Shown here: piece after piece, positions 18,757 through 27,802 of the stretch
How the letters are laid out: every line of letters begins with the position of its first letter
Numbering within the stretch: position 1 is the stretch's first letter
DNA from: SSF14 sp046331245
Lineage (GTDB): Bacteria > Actinomycetota > Acidimicrobiia > Acidimicrobiales > Microtrichaceae
DNA: 64,000 bases
NCBI GenBank assembly: GCA_046331245.1
Contig: JAXLRH010000001.1
Span: 1 to 64,000, forward strand
Direction: 5' to 3'
Translations under genes and position numbers: made by a program
Notes under the pieces: generated by a model
Databases searched by the model: none
What the model was told of the DNA's origin: nothing
Seen by the model: only the letters and a program-made list of their open reading frames with translations

Positions 18757-20039
18757 TCGTGGCAGCTCGGATCGAGCACCACGGTGACCGCAGGGGCTCC
18801 GGCGGGCGGGACGTCCACCCGCGTGGCGCAGCTCGGATGGCCGCCGGCGCCGAAGGAGCTGTCGTTCGTTCCGGCCCACACCCAGAACCCCACGACGCCG
18901 TCGCGCACGTCGAGCGCCACACCATCGGATCCCACCGGAGCCCGCACGGATCCGAACCCTTCGGCGCCCTCGCCCGTGATGTCCTCGGCGATGACCCACG
19001 CAGCCGGAGTCCCGTCCGGGAGCCGCACCACGACCCGCTCGTCGAGCTGGCCTCGGAAGACCGGCGTCGTCCGGTAGGAGGTCGCCGAGCTGTCGACGAG
19101 CGAGTCCGCAACCGAGCGGAGCTCCTCGAGCGTCATCGCAACTGCCGCCGGGGCGAGCATCCGGTCACGGGTCGTGTTCGTCAGGCGGAGCACGAACCCC
19201 GGCCGCTCCACCCACGTGATCGTGTGTCCGTCGTACGTCGCGTCGTGGCCGCGCACGGTCGTGCGCACATCGCCGGTGCCGGCAAGCCCGGCGTCGGTGG
19301 CGTACGCGGTGAGACGGGTTCGGTCGTCGGTGAGCTCCCAGACCCGAGGCGCCCGGTCGATCGACGTGAACCGCTCGAAGGGAGCCGAGGCCTCGAACGA
19401 GCCGTGGTCGTAGCGGAGTGCGGCGAGGAGCGCGTCGACCTCGCGGCGCGAGGCGGTCGCGTCGCTCGCCTGGACGGTGGTGGCGTCCACCCCTGGCCGA
19501 TACGCGAGCACCGACCAGTACGAACCGTCCGCCTCCTGCCAGAAGAACACGCTGAAGGGCGTGCCACCGGTGGACTCCTCGGGCAGCGAGTACAGCCTCC
19601 GCTCGCCGACGGAGCCGACCTCGACGAGGCCGCTGCCCGCGATCACCATTCCGGGGCTCACCCCGACCACCCAGCCGGGCGCCGACGCCCGGCGGAACTC
19701 GAGACCCGGGCCCGCGAGGGGAGTCGGCTGAGCGCTGCGCCGCACCTCCCCGACCGGCGAGCCGAACATCAGATACGGCGCCGCGGACGCCTCGCCGGCG
19801 GAGCTCGCATCGCCGGCGGCGCGAACCACGCCACCGTCGTCGTGACGCATGGACACCGCGCCGACCACCAGCGCAACCGCGGCGGCCGCGCCCACGAGGC
19901 CGAGGACGAGTCGTCGGGGTCGGCCGACGTCGCCAGCGGCATCCGGTCGCGACGCCGGCAGGGATGGCCGATCGATCTCGTCGAGCAGCACTGCCAACAG
20001 TCGGTCCTCGAAGGTCGTGTCCTCGGTGGTTCCGTTCAT
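18753..20039 (-). CDS. Membrane-anchored protein paired with an ECF sigma factor (probable anti-sigma)
   Basis: A 428-residue product. Residues 1-43 would be cytoplasmic, one helix spans about 44-66, and a large beta-rich extracytoplasmic domain of about 350 residues follows. No zinc anti-sigma motif (HxxxCxxC) is visible. The ATG at 20039 overlaps the sigma gene stop, so the two are co-translated. By position it is the likely anti-sigma partner, with an outer domain that could sense an envelope signal. The sensing role is inference. Confidence 0.7.
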   Translation of the reverse strand: MNGTTEDTTFEDRLLAVLLDEIDRPSLPASRPDAAGDVGRPRRLVLGLVGAAAAVALVVGAVSMRHDDGGVVRAAGDASSAGEASAAPYLMFGSPVGEVRRSAQPTPLAGPGLEFRRASAPGWVVGVSPGMVIAGSGLVEVGSVGERRLYSLPEESTGGTPFSVFFWQEADGSYWSVLAYRPGVDATTVQASDATASRREVDALLAALRYDHGSFEASAPFERFTSIDRAPRVWELTDDRTRLTAYATDAGLAGTGDVRTTVRGHDATYDGHTITWVERPGFVLRLTNTTRDRMLAPAAVAMTLEELRSVADSLVDSSATSYRTTPVFRGQLDERVVVRLPDGTPAAWVIAEDITGEGAEGFGSVRAPVGSDGVALDVRDGVVGFWVWAGTNDSSFGAGGHPSCATRVDVPPAGAPAVTVVLDPSCHD

Positions 20040-20617
20040 CGCGCTACCTCCGCAGCATCGTCGTGGGGTGGGTCGATCGTCTGACGCACGGTCCGGCGGG
20101 CGCGGGACAGCCGCATCCGAACCGCCGTGGGCGTGGTGTCGAGCTCGCGTGCAGCCTCGACGGCACTGAGTCCGTCGACCGCAACCATGGTGAGCGCCTG
20201 GCGCTGTGCGTCGGGGAGCTCCCGAACAGCGGCGACGACGTCGCCCGCGGCGCGGGCGGCGTCGATGGCGTCCGTGAGCCGGTCGATGTCGTTCGGTTCG
20301 AGCACTCGCCGCTCGATGAGACGAGCAGCAAGGGCGGTGCGGCGCCGATCGCCGCGCCGCAGGTCGACGAACCGGTTGGACGCGATGCCGAAGAGCCACG
20401 ATCGGGCATCACCCCGCGCCGGGTCGTACGCCGCAGCGCGCTCCCACACCGCGAGGAACACCAGCGCGCACAGCTCGGACACCTCGTGTGCGTCCCGGCA
20501 GCGTCGCGTGCCGAGCGCCACGATCGAGCCGACGTGCCGTCGGTAGAACGTCTCGAACGCGGTCTGGTCCCGTTCGGCGATGCGCCCGATCAACTCGTGG
20601 TCCGTCGTCACATCCAC
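20036..20617 (-). CDS. ECF-family RNA polymerase sigma factor
   Basis: A 193-residue sigma-70 with region 2 ('ALVFLAVWERAAAYDPARGDARSWLF') that recognises the -10 element, and region 4 with the helix-turn-helix 'VDGLSAVEAARELDTTPTAVRMRLSRAR'. A GTG at 20617 gives the normal N-terminus just before 'TTDHELIGRI'; an upstream ATG at 20761 would overlap a divergent promoter and adds unrelated sequence. It is co-transcribed with the membrane protein downstream and divergent from a lipoprotein gene that may be its target. Confidence 0.9.
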   Translation of the reverse strand: MDVTTDHELIGRIAERDQTAFETFYRRHVGSIVALGTRRCRDAHEVSELCALVFLAVWERAAAYDPARGDARSWLFGIASNRFVDLRRGDRRRTALAARLIERRVLEPNDIDRLTDAIDAARAAGDVVAAVRELPDAQRQALTMVAVDGLSAVEAARELDTTPTAVRMRLSRARRTVRQTIDPPHDDAAEVAR

Positions 20618-20727
20618 TACTACGTCCCCCGGCGCCAGAACGTAACGGCTGTACCACCGGCGGCGACCCTCGGCCGGTAGGCTCGCCGGGCCCGCGGTGT
20701 GGGATCGCCGGGCGAGGAGGGTGGACG

Positions 20728-21216
20728 ATGAAGGTTCGTGGATTCGCAAGCATGTGCGCACTGGCGCTCGCCGCGGTCGTGTTGCTGCCGGCCTGCGTGC
20801 CCGATGCCGGCGGTCCCGGCGGCTCGACGACGACCACCACCACGACGACCGTTCCCGGGCAGACCACGACGATCGTGTACAGCGGCCCCGCCGGCAACTG
20901 CGACCTCGAGAAGGTGCTCGTCGGCGCCCGCGTCCGCCCGTGTCAGGGTCTCGCCAACGCCACCACGCAGGTGATCATCACCTCGAAGGTGCTCGACCCT
21001 ATCTGCGTCGACTTCTACGGCTACTACCCCATCACCGCCGTCGCCGGCACCGCCACGCAGGGCGCGTCCACGGTGCCGCTCGTCCAGACCGACACCACGC
21101 CGGGCACCCCGGTGTTCGACACGAGCTTCGACGTCGCCAACGGTCCGATCACCGTCAAGATCACCAACCTGAGCGTGGACACCGCCGGCGGTCTCGTCTG
21201 CGGCTGGTTCGGCTGA
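20728..21216 (+). CDS. Secreted lipoprotein of unknown function
   Basis: A signal peptide with a lipobox ('VLLPAC', Cys near residue 21-27) is followed by a threonine-rich spacer and a small beta-rich domain of about 120 residues with several cysteines. A GAGGAGG ribosome site lies eight bases before ATG 20728. It is divergent from the ECF sigma gene and so a candidate regulon member. No enzyme motif is seen. The mature domain has the feel of a Gram-positive surface lipoprotein; its role is unknown. Confidence 0.75.
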   Translation: MKVRGFASMCALALAAVVLLPACVPDAGGPGGSTTTTTTTTVPGQTTTIVYSGPAGNCDLEKVLVGARVRPCQGLANATTQVIITSKVLDPICVDFYGYYPITAVAGTATQGASTVPLVQTDTTPGTPVFDTSFDVANGPITVKITNLSVDTAGGLVCGWFG

Positions 21217-21222
21217 TCCGGC

Positions 21223-22047
21223 TCAGGCCGGCTCGCCGTCCCACAACATCGCTCCGGGGTCGGCGTCGAGCAGACGCGCCGCGGGTGTTCGCCGATCGAT
21301 GTGGCCGATGAGGCCCTGATAGGTGCCGTATCCGACGAGCTCGCGGAGCCGCGGACCGAACGTGCGCACCAGCGACGGCGGCAGCCCGAGCTGCTGGTTC
21401 TCCTGCTGGCGGATGTACCCGGCGCAGTAGTTCATCGCGATGCCCACGCGCCGCTCGCCGGTGTGGTTCGCTCCCCCGCCGTGCCACAGGCTCCCGTGCC
21501 ACACGAGCACCGAGCCACGCGCCATCTCCGCCGGGACCGAGTCGTAGTGCTTGCCGTAGGTCGGTGAGCGGTCGGCGAGGTGGGAGCCGGGGATGATGCG
21601 GGTCGCGCCGTTCTCCTCGGTGAAGTCGGTGAGCGCCCACATCGAGTTGCACACCGTTGCCGGGTGCGGCTTCGGCAGCGGGATCATCTGGTCGTCGGCG
21701 TGGATGGGCTGGGCGATCTCGCCGGCTCCGATGGACACCGACGAGAGCGACGACACCAGGCATCCGCCGTCGAGCACGCCCTCCACCACGTCGAGCACGC
21801 GAGGCTCGACCGGGATCGCCTCCCACAACGGCCCGTGGGCGAGCAGGTTGTAGACCCTGGTGGTGTTCGTCCCCTCGAAGCTGTTGGAGGCGGGACGGGT
21901 CCCGAGCTCGCGTTCGAGGCGATCGAGGTCGTCCAGCAGCGCGTCGCACGCGGCGTCGTCGAGCACACCCTCCACCACGGTCCACCCGTCCGCTGCGATG
22001 CGGGCGAGATGCTCCTCCGTGGTCACGACCCCCCGGTCTGCAGCCAT
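21223..22047 (-). CDS. Phytanoyl-CoA dioxygenase (PhyH)-family Fe(II)/2-oxoglutarate oxygenase
   Basis: A cupin-fold oxygenase of 274 residues. The iron facial triad is visible as 'HADDQ' (His-x-Asp, near residue 115-118) and a distal His in 'GSLWHGGGANHT', followed by Arg of 'ERRVGIAM' for 2-oxoglutarate. PhyH-family enzymes hydroxylate fatty acyl-CoA, ectoine or secondary metabolites; the substrate cannot be read from sequence. ATG 22047 is preferred over GTG 22053. It is convergent with the lipoprotein gene, leaving six bases. Confidence 0.85.
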   Translation of the reverse strand: MAADRGVVTTEEHLARIAADGWTVVEGVLDDAACDALLDDLDRLERELGTRPASNSFEGTNTTRVYNLLAHGPLWEAIPVEPRVLDVVEGVLDGGCLVSSLSSVSIGAGEIAQPIHADDQMIPLPKPHPATVCNSMWALTDFTEENGATRIIPGSHLADRSPTYGKHYDSVPAEMARGSVLVWHGSLWHGGGANHTGERRVGIAMNYCAGYIRQQENQQLGLPPSLVRTFGPRLRELVGYGTYQGLIGHIDRRTPAARLLDADPGAMLWDGEPA

Positions 22048-22080
22048 GTGCACACCCTACGGGGTGCCTGACCAACCGGG

Positions 22081-23061
22081 TCAGGGAACCGCCAGATCGG
22101 CGCACCCCGCTCGCGTGGACCCACCGCCGGCGCCGGCGTTGTGGAAGATCACGCACACCCGGTGCGCCCCCGCCGCGATGCCGGGCACGGTGATGTCGTA
22201 CCCGTGGTTGCCGGTGCGGGTGGGGAACGCTGCCGCCACGTCGGGGCGGACGAGCGAGGCGGGCGTGGTCGTCGCCGGGTTGCCGTCGACGTAGATGCTC
22301 ACCGGCACCGCAGCGTCGGTCACCCGGTCGAGCGCCCAACCGGCAGCACGAACGGCGCCCGGCCCGGCGACGACGAGACCGTCGACCGACCCGCCCGGCG
22401 CTGCAGCGGCCATCTGGTCGGCACTCAGCACCGAGACCGGCGCGGCGCGCAGGCTGCTGTACGCGTTCACCGCCGCACCGTCGGGGCTGTGGATCTCGAA
22501 GTGGAGGTGGGGTCCGGTCGACTCGGCGTTGCCGGAATCGCCGACATAGGCGACCGGCTCGCCGGCCACGACCTTCTGGCCGACTCGGATCCCGTCGACG
22601 AACGCCTGCTCGTACACGTTGGCGCCGTCGTCGGTGCCGGGCGTGTCGTTGTTGACGTGGATGTAGACGTACTGCCAGCCCTCGGCATCGGTGATCCGCA
22701 GCGAGTTGCCGGACAGGCCGCTCGAATCGTGCCGGAGCGAGGTGACGGTGCCCGACACGGCGGCCACGGCCACGGTGCCCTTCGGCGACATCAGGTCCTG
22801 CCCCTCGTGCGAACGCCCGCCCGAGCGAGCCGCGCCGAACGTGTCGCTGTAGCTGATCATCTTGGCGAGAGGGAACACGATCGACCGGGTCGGCGGGCCG
22901 ACCGGGGGCAGCGTGGTCGTAGGCGCCGGCGGCTTCGTCGTCTTGCCCTTCTTGCTCTTCGGTGAGGGGGCACACCCCACCATGGCGACGGCGAGCACGA
23001 CGATCGCGGCGGTTGCGACGAGGCGGTGGGGACGGGACCGGGGCAGGGGGGCCTGCGACAT
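22081..23061 (-). CDS. M23-family (LytM) zinc metallopeptidase lipoprotein
   Basis: A 326-residue secreted protein with a lipobox 'VAMVGC' and a proline/threonine spacer. An M23 domain at about 75-200 keeps the zinc ligands: 'SHEGQDL' (His-x3-Asp) and 'HLHFE'. A C-terminal domain of about 100 residues is beta-rich. M23 enzymes cut peptidoglycan cross-bridges. It starts at ATG 23061; longer readings upstream have no signal peptide. It runs on the same strand as the downstream PhyH gene, with a 33-base gap. Confidence 0.88.
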   Translation of the reverse strand: MSQAPLPRSRPHRLVATAAIVVLAVAMVGCAPSPKSKKGKTTKPPAPTTTLPPVGPPTRSIVFPLAKMISYSDTFGAARSGGRSHEGQDLMSPKGTVAVAAVSGTVTSLRHDSSGLSGNSLRITDAEGWQYVYIHVNNDTPGTDDGANVYEQAFVDGIRVGQKVVAGEPVAYVGDSGNAESTGPHLHFEIHSPDGAAVNAYSSLRAAPVSVLSADQMAAAAPGGSVDGLVVAGPGAVRAAGWALDRVTDAAVPVSIYVDGNPATTTPASLVRPDVAAAFPTRTGNHGYDITVPGIAAGAHRVCVIFHNAGAGGGSTRAGCADLAVP

Positions 23062-23156
23062 GAAGAACACTCCGGGACGAGAAGGGACCCTTCTCCTTCG
23101 ACCGATCGCGTCCCGTTCCTTGAGGTCGGGCACGCGATTGCCCGGTTCGGGGGAGA

Positions 23157-24431
23157 TCAGGCGCGGCGTGGCTCGAGACGGCAGAACATCGTCTTGAGGT
23201 AGGCACCCTGCGCGAACCCGACGGGATGGTCGGCGGCGTGGCCCGTCTCGGCGCGCAGCTCCCAGCGGCGACCGCTCGCCGTGACGACCTCCGACACCAG
23301 CTCCCGGAACTCGGGCGCGGTGACTCGGCTCGAGCACGACGACTGCACGAACATCCCGCGCGGCGCCGTGAGCTCGACGCCGAGGGTCGCGAGCCGCCGG
23401 TACGCGTCGAGCGCTCCGGGCCGGTCCCGCTGGTTGTGGGCGAAGGACGGCGGGTCGACGATCACGAGGTCGTAGCGCTCGCCGGCCTCGACCCGCCGCG
23501 ACATCGCGCCGAACGCGTCGGCCACCTCCAGCTCGTGGCGAGAGGCGGCGACGCGTGGGAGCCCGGCGTTCCGCGCCATGTTCTCGGCCGCGACGTCGAG
23601 GGAACGGTGGCTGAGGTCGATGCTCGTGACGCCGACGGCTCCGCCCGACGCCGCGTGCACCGAGAAGCCGCCGGTGCAGGCGAATACGTCGAGCACCTCA
23701 CGGTCCTGGGCCAGCGTGGCGACCAGCGCCCGGTTCTCCCGCTGATCGAGGAAGTGGCCCGTCTTCTGGCCGGCGATGACGTCGGCGCCGAACCGCAGAC
23801 CGTTCTCCAGGAACTCGACCGGCCCATCGGGCTCACTGCCGAGCACCACCATGCCGTCAACCAATCCGTGCGTGTCGCCCTGGCGCAGCTGCCGGCTCAG
23901 CCGCACCACCACGCGATCCACGTCGAGCCCCGCGCCGGCGCAGCCGGCGACCGCCGCCGCGAGCACGTCGCCGAGATGCGGGTACCACGCCTCGGAGTAG
24001 ATCTTCGCGACCAGGGTCGTGTCGTACCGGTCGATCACCACGCCGGGCAGGCCGTCGTTCTCTCCGTGGATCAGCCGCCACCCCGTCGTCGAGGCCGACG
24101 CGACGAGCTCGGCGCGACGGGCAAGTGCCGCGTCGAGACGCGTCCGCCAGAACGCGGCGTCGATCGTCGTCGGGCGCCCATGGTGGAGCACGCGCACGCG
24201 GATGGGCGACGCCGGGTCGTAGAGGCCGATGGCCACGAACTCGCGTCGTTCGCCGAACACGACGGCCAGCTCACCCGGCTCCCCCTCGTGGCTCAGCGAC
24301 GTGATCGACGCGTCGAACACCCACGGGTGACCGCCGCGAATCTGCCGGAGCGCGTCCTTCGTGACCCGCACGGCCAGGCGCGACGCCGGCGGTTCGGGCA
24401 GGTGGGACGGGAGCGAGAGGGGCGGAATCAC
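23157..24431 (-). CDS. Class I SAM-dependent rRNA methyltransferase (RlmI-like, PUA domain)
   Basis: Resembles RlmI/RlmK-type 23S rRNA cytosine methyltransferases: an N-terminal PUA domain (about 20-90, 'RQIRGGHPWVFDASI'), a linker, and a Rossmann methyltransferase domain. The latter has the SAM loop 'VLDVFACTGGFSVHAA' and the catalytic 'IVDPPSF'. An active-site cysteine may be the one in 'QSSCSSRV'. It is 424 residues long from GTG 24431. It is divergent from the CAP protein gene by about 50 bases. Confidence 0.88.
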   Translation of the reverse strand: MIPPLSLPSHLPEPPASRLAVRVTKDALRQIRGGHPWVFDASITSLSHEGEPGELAVVFGERREFVAIGLYDPASPIRVRVLHHGRPTTIDAAFWRTRLDAALARRAELVASASTTGWRLIHGENDGLPGVVIDRYDTTLVAKIYSEAWYPHLGDVLAAAVAGCAGAGLDVDRVVVRLSRQLRQGDTHGLVDGMVVLGSEPDGPVEFLENGLRFGADVIAGQKTGHFLDQRENRALVATLAQDREVLDVFACTGGFSVHAASGGAVGVTSIDLSHRSLDVAAENMARNAGLPRVAASRHELEVADAFGAMSRRVEAGERYDLVIVDPPSFAHNQRDRPGALDAYRRLATLGVELTAPRGMFVQSSCSSRVTAPEFRELVSEVVTASGRRWELRAETGHAADHPVGFAQGAYLKTMFCRLEPRRA

Positions 24432-24483
24432 GGGGAGGTGAAACTTACTCAAGGTGCCCGGAAAGCGCGCCCGATAGAAGATT

Positions 24484-24963
24484 GTGCCCACGACCTCAAC
24501 AATCCGCCCCGGCGGCCGACGCAGCCTCCGCAAGGCGCTCATCGCCACCGCCGCACTGTTCGTCCTGGTGGGTGTCACCACCGGTTGCGAGTCGACCGAG
24601 GCCGAACGCAACCAGGTGATCTCGCTCGTGAACGAGTCACGCGCCGAGAACGGGCTCTCGCAGCTCAAGCCCAACGTGAAGCTCGACATCAAGGCCGACG
24701 CCTGGGCGCAGAAGCTCCGCGACGCCTGCGACCTGTCGCACTCGAAGCTCAGCGACGGCGCACCCAAGGAGTGGCTCAAGCTCGGCGAGAACGTGGGCTA
24801 CGGCGGCACCATCCCGCAGATCCACGAGGCCTACCTGAACTCGCCCGGCCACCGCGCCAACATCCTCGACCCGTCCTACACGCAGATCGGCGCCGCCGCC
24901 GTGTGGGGTGACTGCGACGGCCAGCACCGCGTGTTCACGGTGCAGGTCTTCATGAAGGCCTGA
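24484..24963 (+). CDS. CAP/SCP-domain lipoprotein
   Basis: A 159-residue secreted protein with a lipobox ending 'GVTTGC' and one CAP domain with the family pattern 'NESRAENGLSQLK', 'DLSHSKL', 'GENVGYG', 'AYLNSPGHRANIL' and a C-terminal 'FTVQVFM'. CAP proteins are envelope-associated with diverse or unknown functions. It starts at GTG 24484 and is convergent with a cyclase gene. Confidence 0.88.
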   Translation: MPTTSTIRPGGRRSLRKALIATAALFVLVGVTTGCESTEAERNQVISLVNESRAENGLSQLKPNVKLDIKADAWAQKLRDACDLSHSKLSDGAPKEWLKLGENVGYGGTIPQIHEAYLNSPGHRANILDPSYTQIGAAAVWGDCDGQHRVFTVQVFMKA

Positions 24964-24975
24964 CCCGACCGGTCG

Positions 24976-25632
24976 TCACTCGATGCGGGCGTGCGCCCGG
25001 ACCGTGAACGTGCCCATGCCCTCCACCTTCGGCGGCACTGCCGTGAAGGAGAAGCCGGCGGCCGGCAGCTCGCCCAGCGCGGTGAGGTGCTCGATGATCG
25101 GGATGCCTGCCGCGAGCAGCGTCGAGTGCACCGGCCGCCCCTGCACCGCCGTCTGGTCGATGTTGAGCGAGTCGATGCCGACGCACGCGACACCGGCGGC
25201 GACGAGTGCCTCGGCCGCCGCACCGGTCAGGTGCGGGTGGTCCTCGAAGTACGCCTCGGTGCCCCACCGGTCGGAGTGGTCGGTGCGCACCAGAACGGCC
25301 GTGCCGGCGAGGTCGAGCCCGGCGAACCGGTCGGGTCCGATGGCCGTCTCACCGCGCGCGTCGACGAGTACGGCCGGCACGTGCGACACGCGCGAGAGGT
25401 CCAGTCCGCAGAGGTCGTAGCCGTCCGCGTACCGGTGGAACGGCACGTCGAGGTAGGTGCCGGTGTTGGCGCACATGGTGATCATCCCGATCTGGAACGT
25501 GTTGCCCGGTCCGTACACCTCCTCGGCGTGCGCACGCGCCAGGTGGTCCGAGATCTCGGGCGACGGCAGGCCGGGATAGGTGCGAAGACCGTCGCTGACG
25601 ACGTGGCTGAGATCGACGAAACGGGTGCTCAT
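24976..25632 (-). CDS. Cyclase-family (kynurenine formamidase-like) hydrolase, atypical metal motif
   Basis: A 218-residue member of the cyclase/KynB superfamily: 'FVDLSHVVSDGLRTYPGLPSPE', then the metal site, then 'RTDHSDRWGTEAYFEDHPHL' and 'VGIDSLNIDQ'. The usual metal motif HxGTHxDxPxH reads NTGTYLDVPFH here, so two of the three first-motif histidines are replaced by Asn and Tyr while the Asp and last His stay. That suggests altered metal use or a different substrate. It starts at ATG 25632 and is divergent from amt. Confidence 0.8.
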   Translation of the reverse strand: MSTRFVDLSHVVSDGLRTYPGLPSPEISDHLARAHAEEVYGPGNTFQIGMITMCANTGTYLDVPFHRYADGYDLCGLDLSRVSHVPAVLVDARGETAIGPDRFAGLDLAGTAVLVRTDHSDRWGTEAYFEDHPHLTGAAAEALVAAGVACVGIDSLNIDQTAVQGRPVHSTLLAAGIPIIEHLTALGELPAAGFSFTAVPPKVEGMGTFTVRAHARIE

Positions 25633-25729
25633 GGCCGAAGTCTGGCCGTTCCGAGCGCCGCGCACTCAGGAAATGCTCCCTTAACGTTGAGCTAATGGCT
25701 GCGTAATGCTGCCTGCCTACGTTGCCGCC

Positions 25730-27322
25730 ATGACCAAAACACGGCTTCAGCGACTCAAAGAGAAAGATACACAAAAGCTGTTCGCGATTCTCCTCGGCGG
25801 AAAGATGCTGGGGATCGCGGGCGTGCTCGGACTGATGAAGGGGTTGACGTGGCTGATCGGTGATCCGGCCGGCGCTTCGACCCTCTCGAAGGTCGCCGTC
25901 AAGGCGGACGACCTGATCAGCCCGACGAACACGGCATGGGTGCTCGTCACCGCATTCCTCGTGTTCTTCATGCAGGCGGGCTTCATGGCCCTGGAAGCCG
26001 GCTTCTCCCGCTCCCGGGAGACGGTCAACATCCTGATGGAGTGCATCTTCGACACGTGCCTCTGCGGTGTCCTGTACTGGGCGATCGGTTTCGCCTTCCA
26101 GTTCGGGCTCGGCAACGGCCTCATCGGGCACTCCTACTTCTTCCTCCACGGAGCGGGAGCCACCTACGACTACGGCGGCCTGTTCGACACGAAGGTCGCC
26201 TTCCTGGCCTTCTTCCTCTTCCAGTTCGCCTTCGCCGACACGGCGTCCACCATCACCTCGGGTGCCATGGTCGGTCGCACCGGCTTCAAGGGCGACATCC
26301 TCTACAGCCTCGCCGTGTCGGGCTTCATCTACCCGATCTTCGGCCACTGGGTCTGGGGTCCGGGCGGCTGGCTCGGCAACACCATGGGCTGGTTCAACGG
26401 CATGTTCAGCAACAGCGACGGCAGCATGAAGGCCGTCTACCGCGACTTCGCCGGCTCGTCGGTCGTCCACATGGTCGGCGGCCTGCTCGCCCTCGCCGGC
26501 TGCATCGCCCTCGGCCCACGCCTCGGCCGCAAGTTCAAGCGTGACGGCGGTGGCCCGATGCCTCCCCACGACCTCACGATGGGCGCCATCGGTGCCGTCA
26601 TCCTGTGGTTCGGCTGGTACGGCTTCAACCCCGGCTCCACCCTCTCGGCCATGGACTTCGTCGGCATCGGCCGTGTCGCCGGCAACACCACCCTCGCGGC
26701 CTGCGCCGCCGGTCTCACCGCCGTGTTCTTCGTCTATCCCCGGGGCAAGACCTGGGACATGGGCACCTCGATCAACGGCTTCCTCGGCGGCCTCGTGGCC
26801 ATCACCGCTCCCTGCTACTGGGTGACGCCCGGCTGGGCGATCGTCATCGGCGTCGTCGCCGGCTTCCTGGTGCCGCTCGCCACCGACGCCATGGAGTACT
26901 TCCGTCTCGACGACCCGATCGGCGCCGTTCCCGTGCACTTCGTCTGCGGTGTCTGGGGCTGCCTCAGCATCGGCCTCTTCGCCGGCGGCTTCGGGATTCC
27001 CGGTCCGGAGGGCGCCGACAACAGCGTCTCCATCAAGGGCCTGTTCACCGGTGGCGGCGGCACCCAGCTGCTGGCGCAGCTCGTCGGCGTCCTCGCCTGC
27101 ATCATCGTGGTCGGCATCGTCGGCATGATCGTTATGCAGGCCATCAAGCGCATCCCCGGCGAGTGGGGCCTCCGTGTCAGCAAGGACGGCGAGCTCGAGG
27201 GCCTCGACATCCACGAGCACGGCGTCACCGCCTACCACGTGGAGTTCGGCCAGGGCATGACGTACTCGACGCCTTCCGGCCTCTCGAGCGAGAGCCCGAT
27301 CAAGGAGAAGGTCGAGGCATAG
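25730..27322 (+). CDS. amt: Ammonium transporter Amt
   Basis: Trimeric ammonium channel of 530 residues with about eleven helices. The paired pore histidines are seen in 'VVHMVGGLLALAG' and 'VPVHFVCGVWG'. The family motif 'DFAGSSVVHMVGG' is intact. The cytoplasmic tail of about 60 residues would bind PII. Either ATG 25706 or 25730 could start it. I chose 25730, which begins with a charged N-terminus; no ribosome site is obvious for either. It is followed by the PII gene, the standard pair. Confidence 0.94.
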   Translation: MTKTRLQRLKEKDTQKLFAILLGGKMLGIAGVLGLMKGLTWLIGDPAGASTLSKVAVKADDLISPTNTAWVLVTAFLVFFMQAGFMALEAGFSRSRETVNILMECIFDTCLCGVLYWAIGFAFQFGLGNGLIGHSYFFLHGAGATYDYGGLFDTKVAFLAFFLFQFAFADTASTITSGAMVGRTGFKGDILYSLAVSGFIYPIFGHWVWGPGGWLGNTMGWFNGMFSNSDGSMKAVYRDFAGSSVVHMVGGLLALAGCIALGPRLGRKFKRDGGGPMPPHDLTMGAIGAVILWFGWYGFNPGSTLSAMDFVGIGRVAGNTTLAACAAGLTAVFFVYPRGKTWDMGTSINGFLGGLVAITAPCYWVTPGWAIVIGVVAGFLVPLATDAMEYFRLDDPIGAVPVHFVCGVWGCLSIGLFAGGFGIPGPEGADNSVSIKGLFTGGGGTQLLAQLVGVLACIIVVGIVGMIVMQAIKRIPGEWGLRVSKDGELEGLDIHEHGVTAYHVEFGQGMTYSTPSGLSSESPIKEKVEA

Positions 27323-27376
27323 CGTGCGACCCACATCGACACACCATCAGCCCGATCGCACACAGGAGAGCACCCA

Positions 27377-27718
27377 ATGCCCAGTCTCGTAACCGCCATC
27401 ATCAAACCGTTCAAGCTCGAGGAGGTGAAGGAGGCGCTCCGCGGCGCCGGCATCGCCGGCCTCACGGTCAGCGAGGTGCAGGGCTACGGCCGCCAGGGCG
27501 GCAAGTCCGAGACCTTCCGGGGTGCGGAGTACAAGATCGACTTCGTCCCCAAGGTGAAGCTCGAGGTGATCATCGAGACCAGCCGGGTGGACGAGGTGGT
27601 GGATCTGATCGCCGCTGCGGCCAAGGCCGACAAGATCGGCGACGGCAAGATCTGGACCATCGATCTCGGCGGGCTCATGCGCATCCGCACCGGCGAGCGT
27701 GGGGACGATGCCATTTGA
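27377..27718 (+). CDS. glnB: Nitrogen regulatory protein PII (GlnB/GlnK)
   Basis: A 113-residue signal protein that senses 2-oxoglutarate and ATP and blocks Amt when nitrogen is plentiful. The T-loop around 'RGAEYKIDFVPK' carries Tyr51, the residue modified by uridylylation or adenylylation. The B-loop and the C-terminal 'GKIWTIDLGGLMRIRTGE' motif are complete. It lies 54 bases after amt and ends in a strong terminator. Confidence 0.95.
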   Translation: MPSLVTAIIKPFKLEEVKEALRGAGIAGLTVSEVQGYGRQGGKSETFRGAEYKIDFVPKVKLEVIIETSRVDEVVDLIAAAAKADKIGDGKIWTIDLGGLMRIRTGERGDDAI

Positions 27719-27747
27719 TGCGCCGACACTGACTCCGTAGCAGCGAT

Positions 27748-27783
27748 CCGCCCGGGCCACTGGCCCGGGCGGACTGCGTTTTT
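27748..27783 (+). terminator. Intrinsic terminator of amt-glnB
   Basis: CCGCCCGGGCC (27748-27758), a three-base loop and GGCCCGGGCGG (27762-27772) form an 11-bp perfect stem. Six bases later comes a TTTTT run (27779-27783). Confidence 0.9.
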
Positions 27784-27802
27784 GGCCAACTAGGTTGCCG
27801 GC

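Noticed and set aside
25660..25729. Possible GlnR-type operator upstream of amt
   Set aside because: Only isolated TAAC-like fragments are present, with wrong spacing for a GlnR box.
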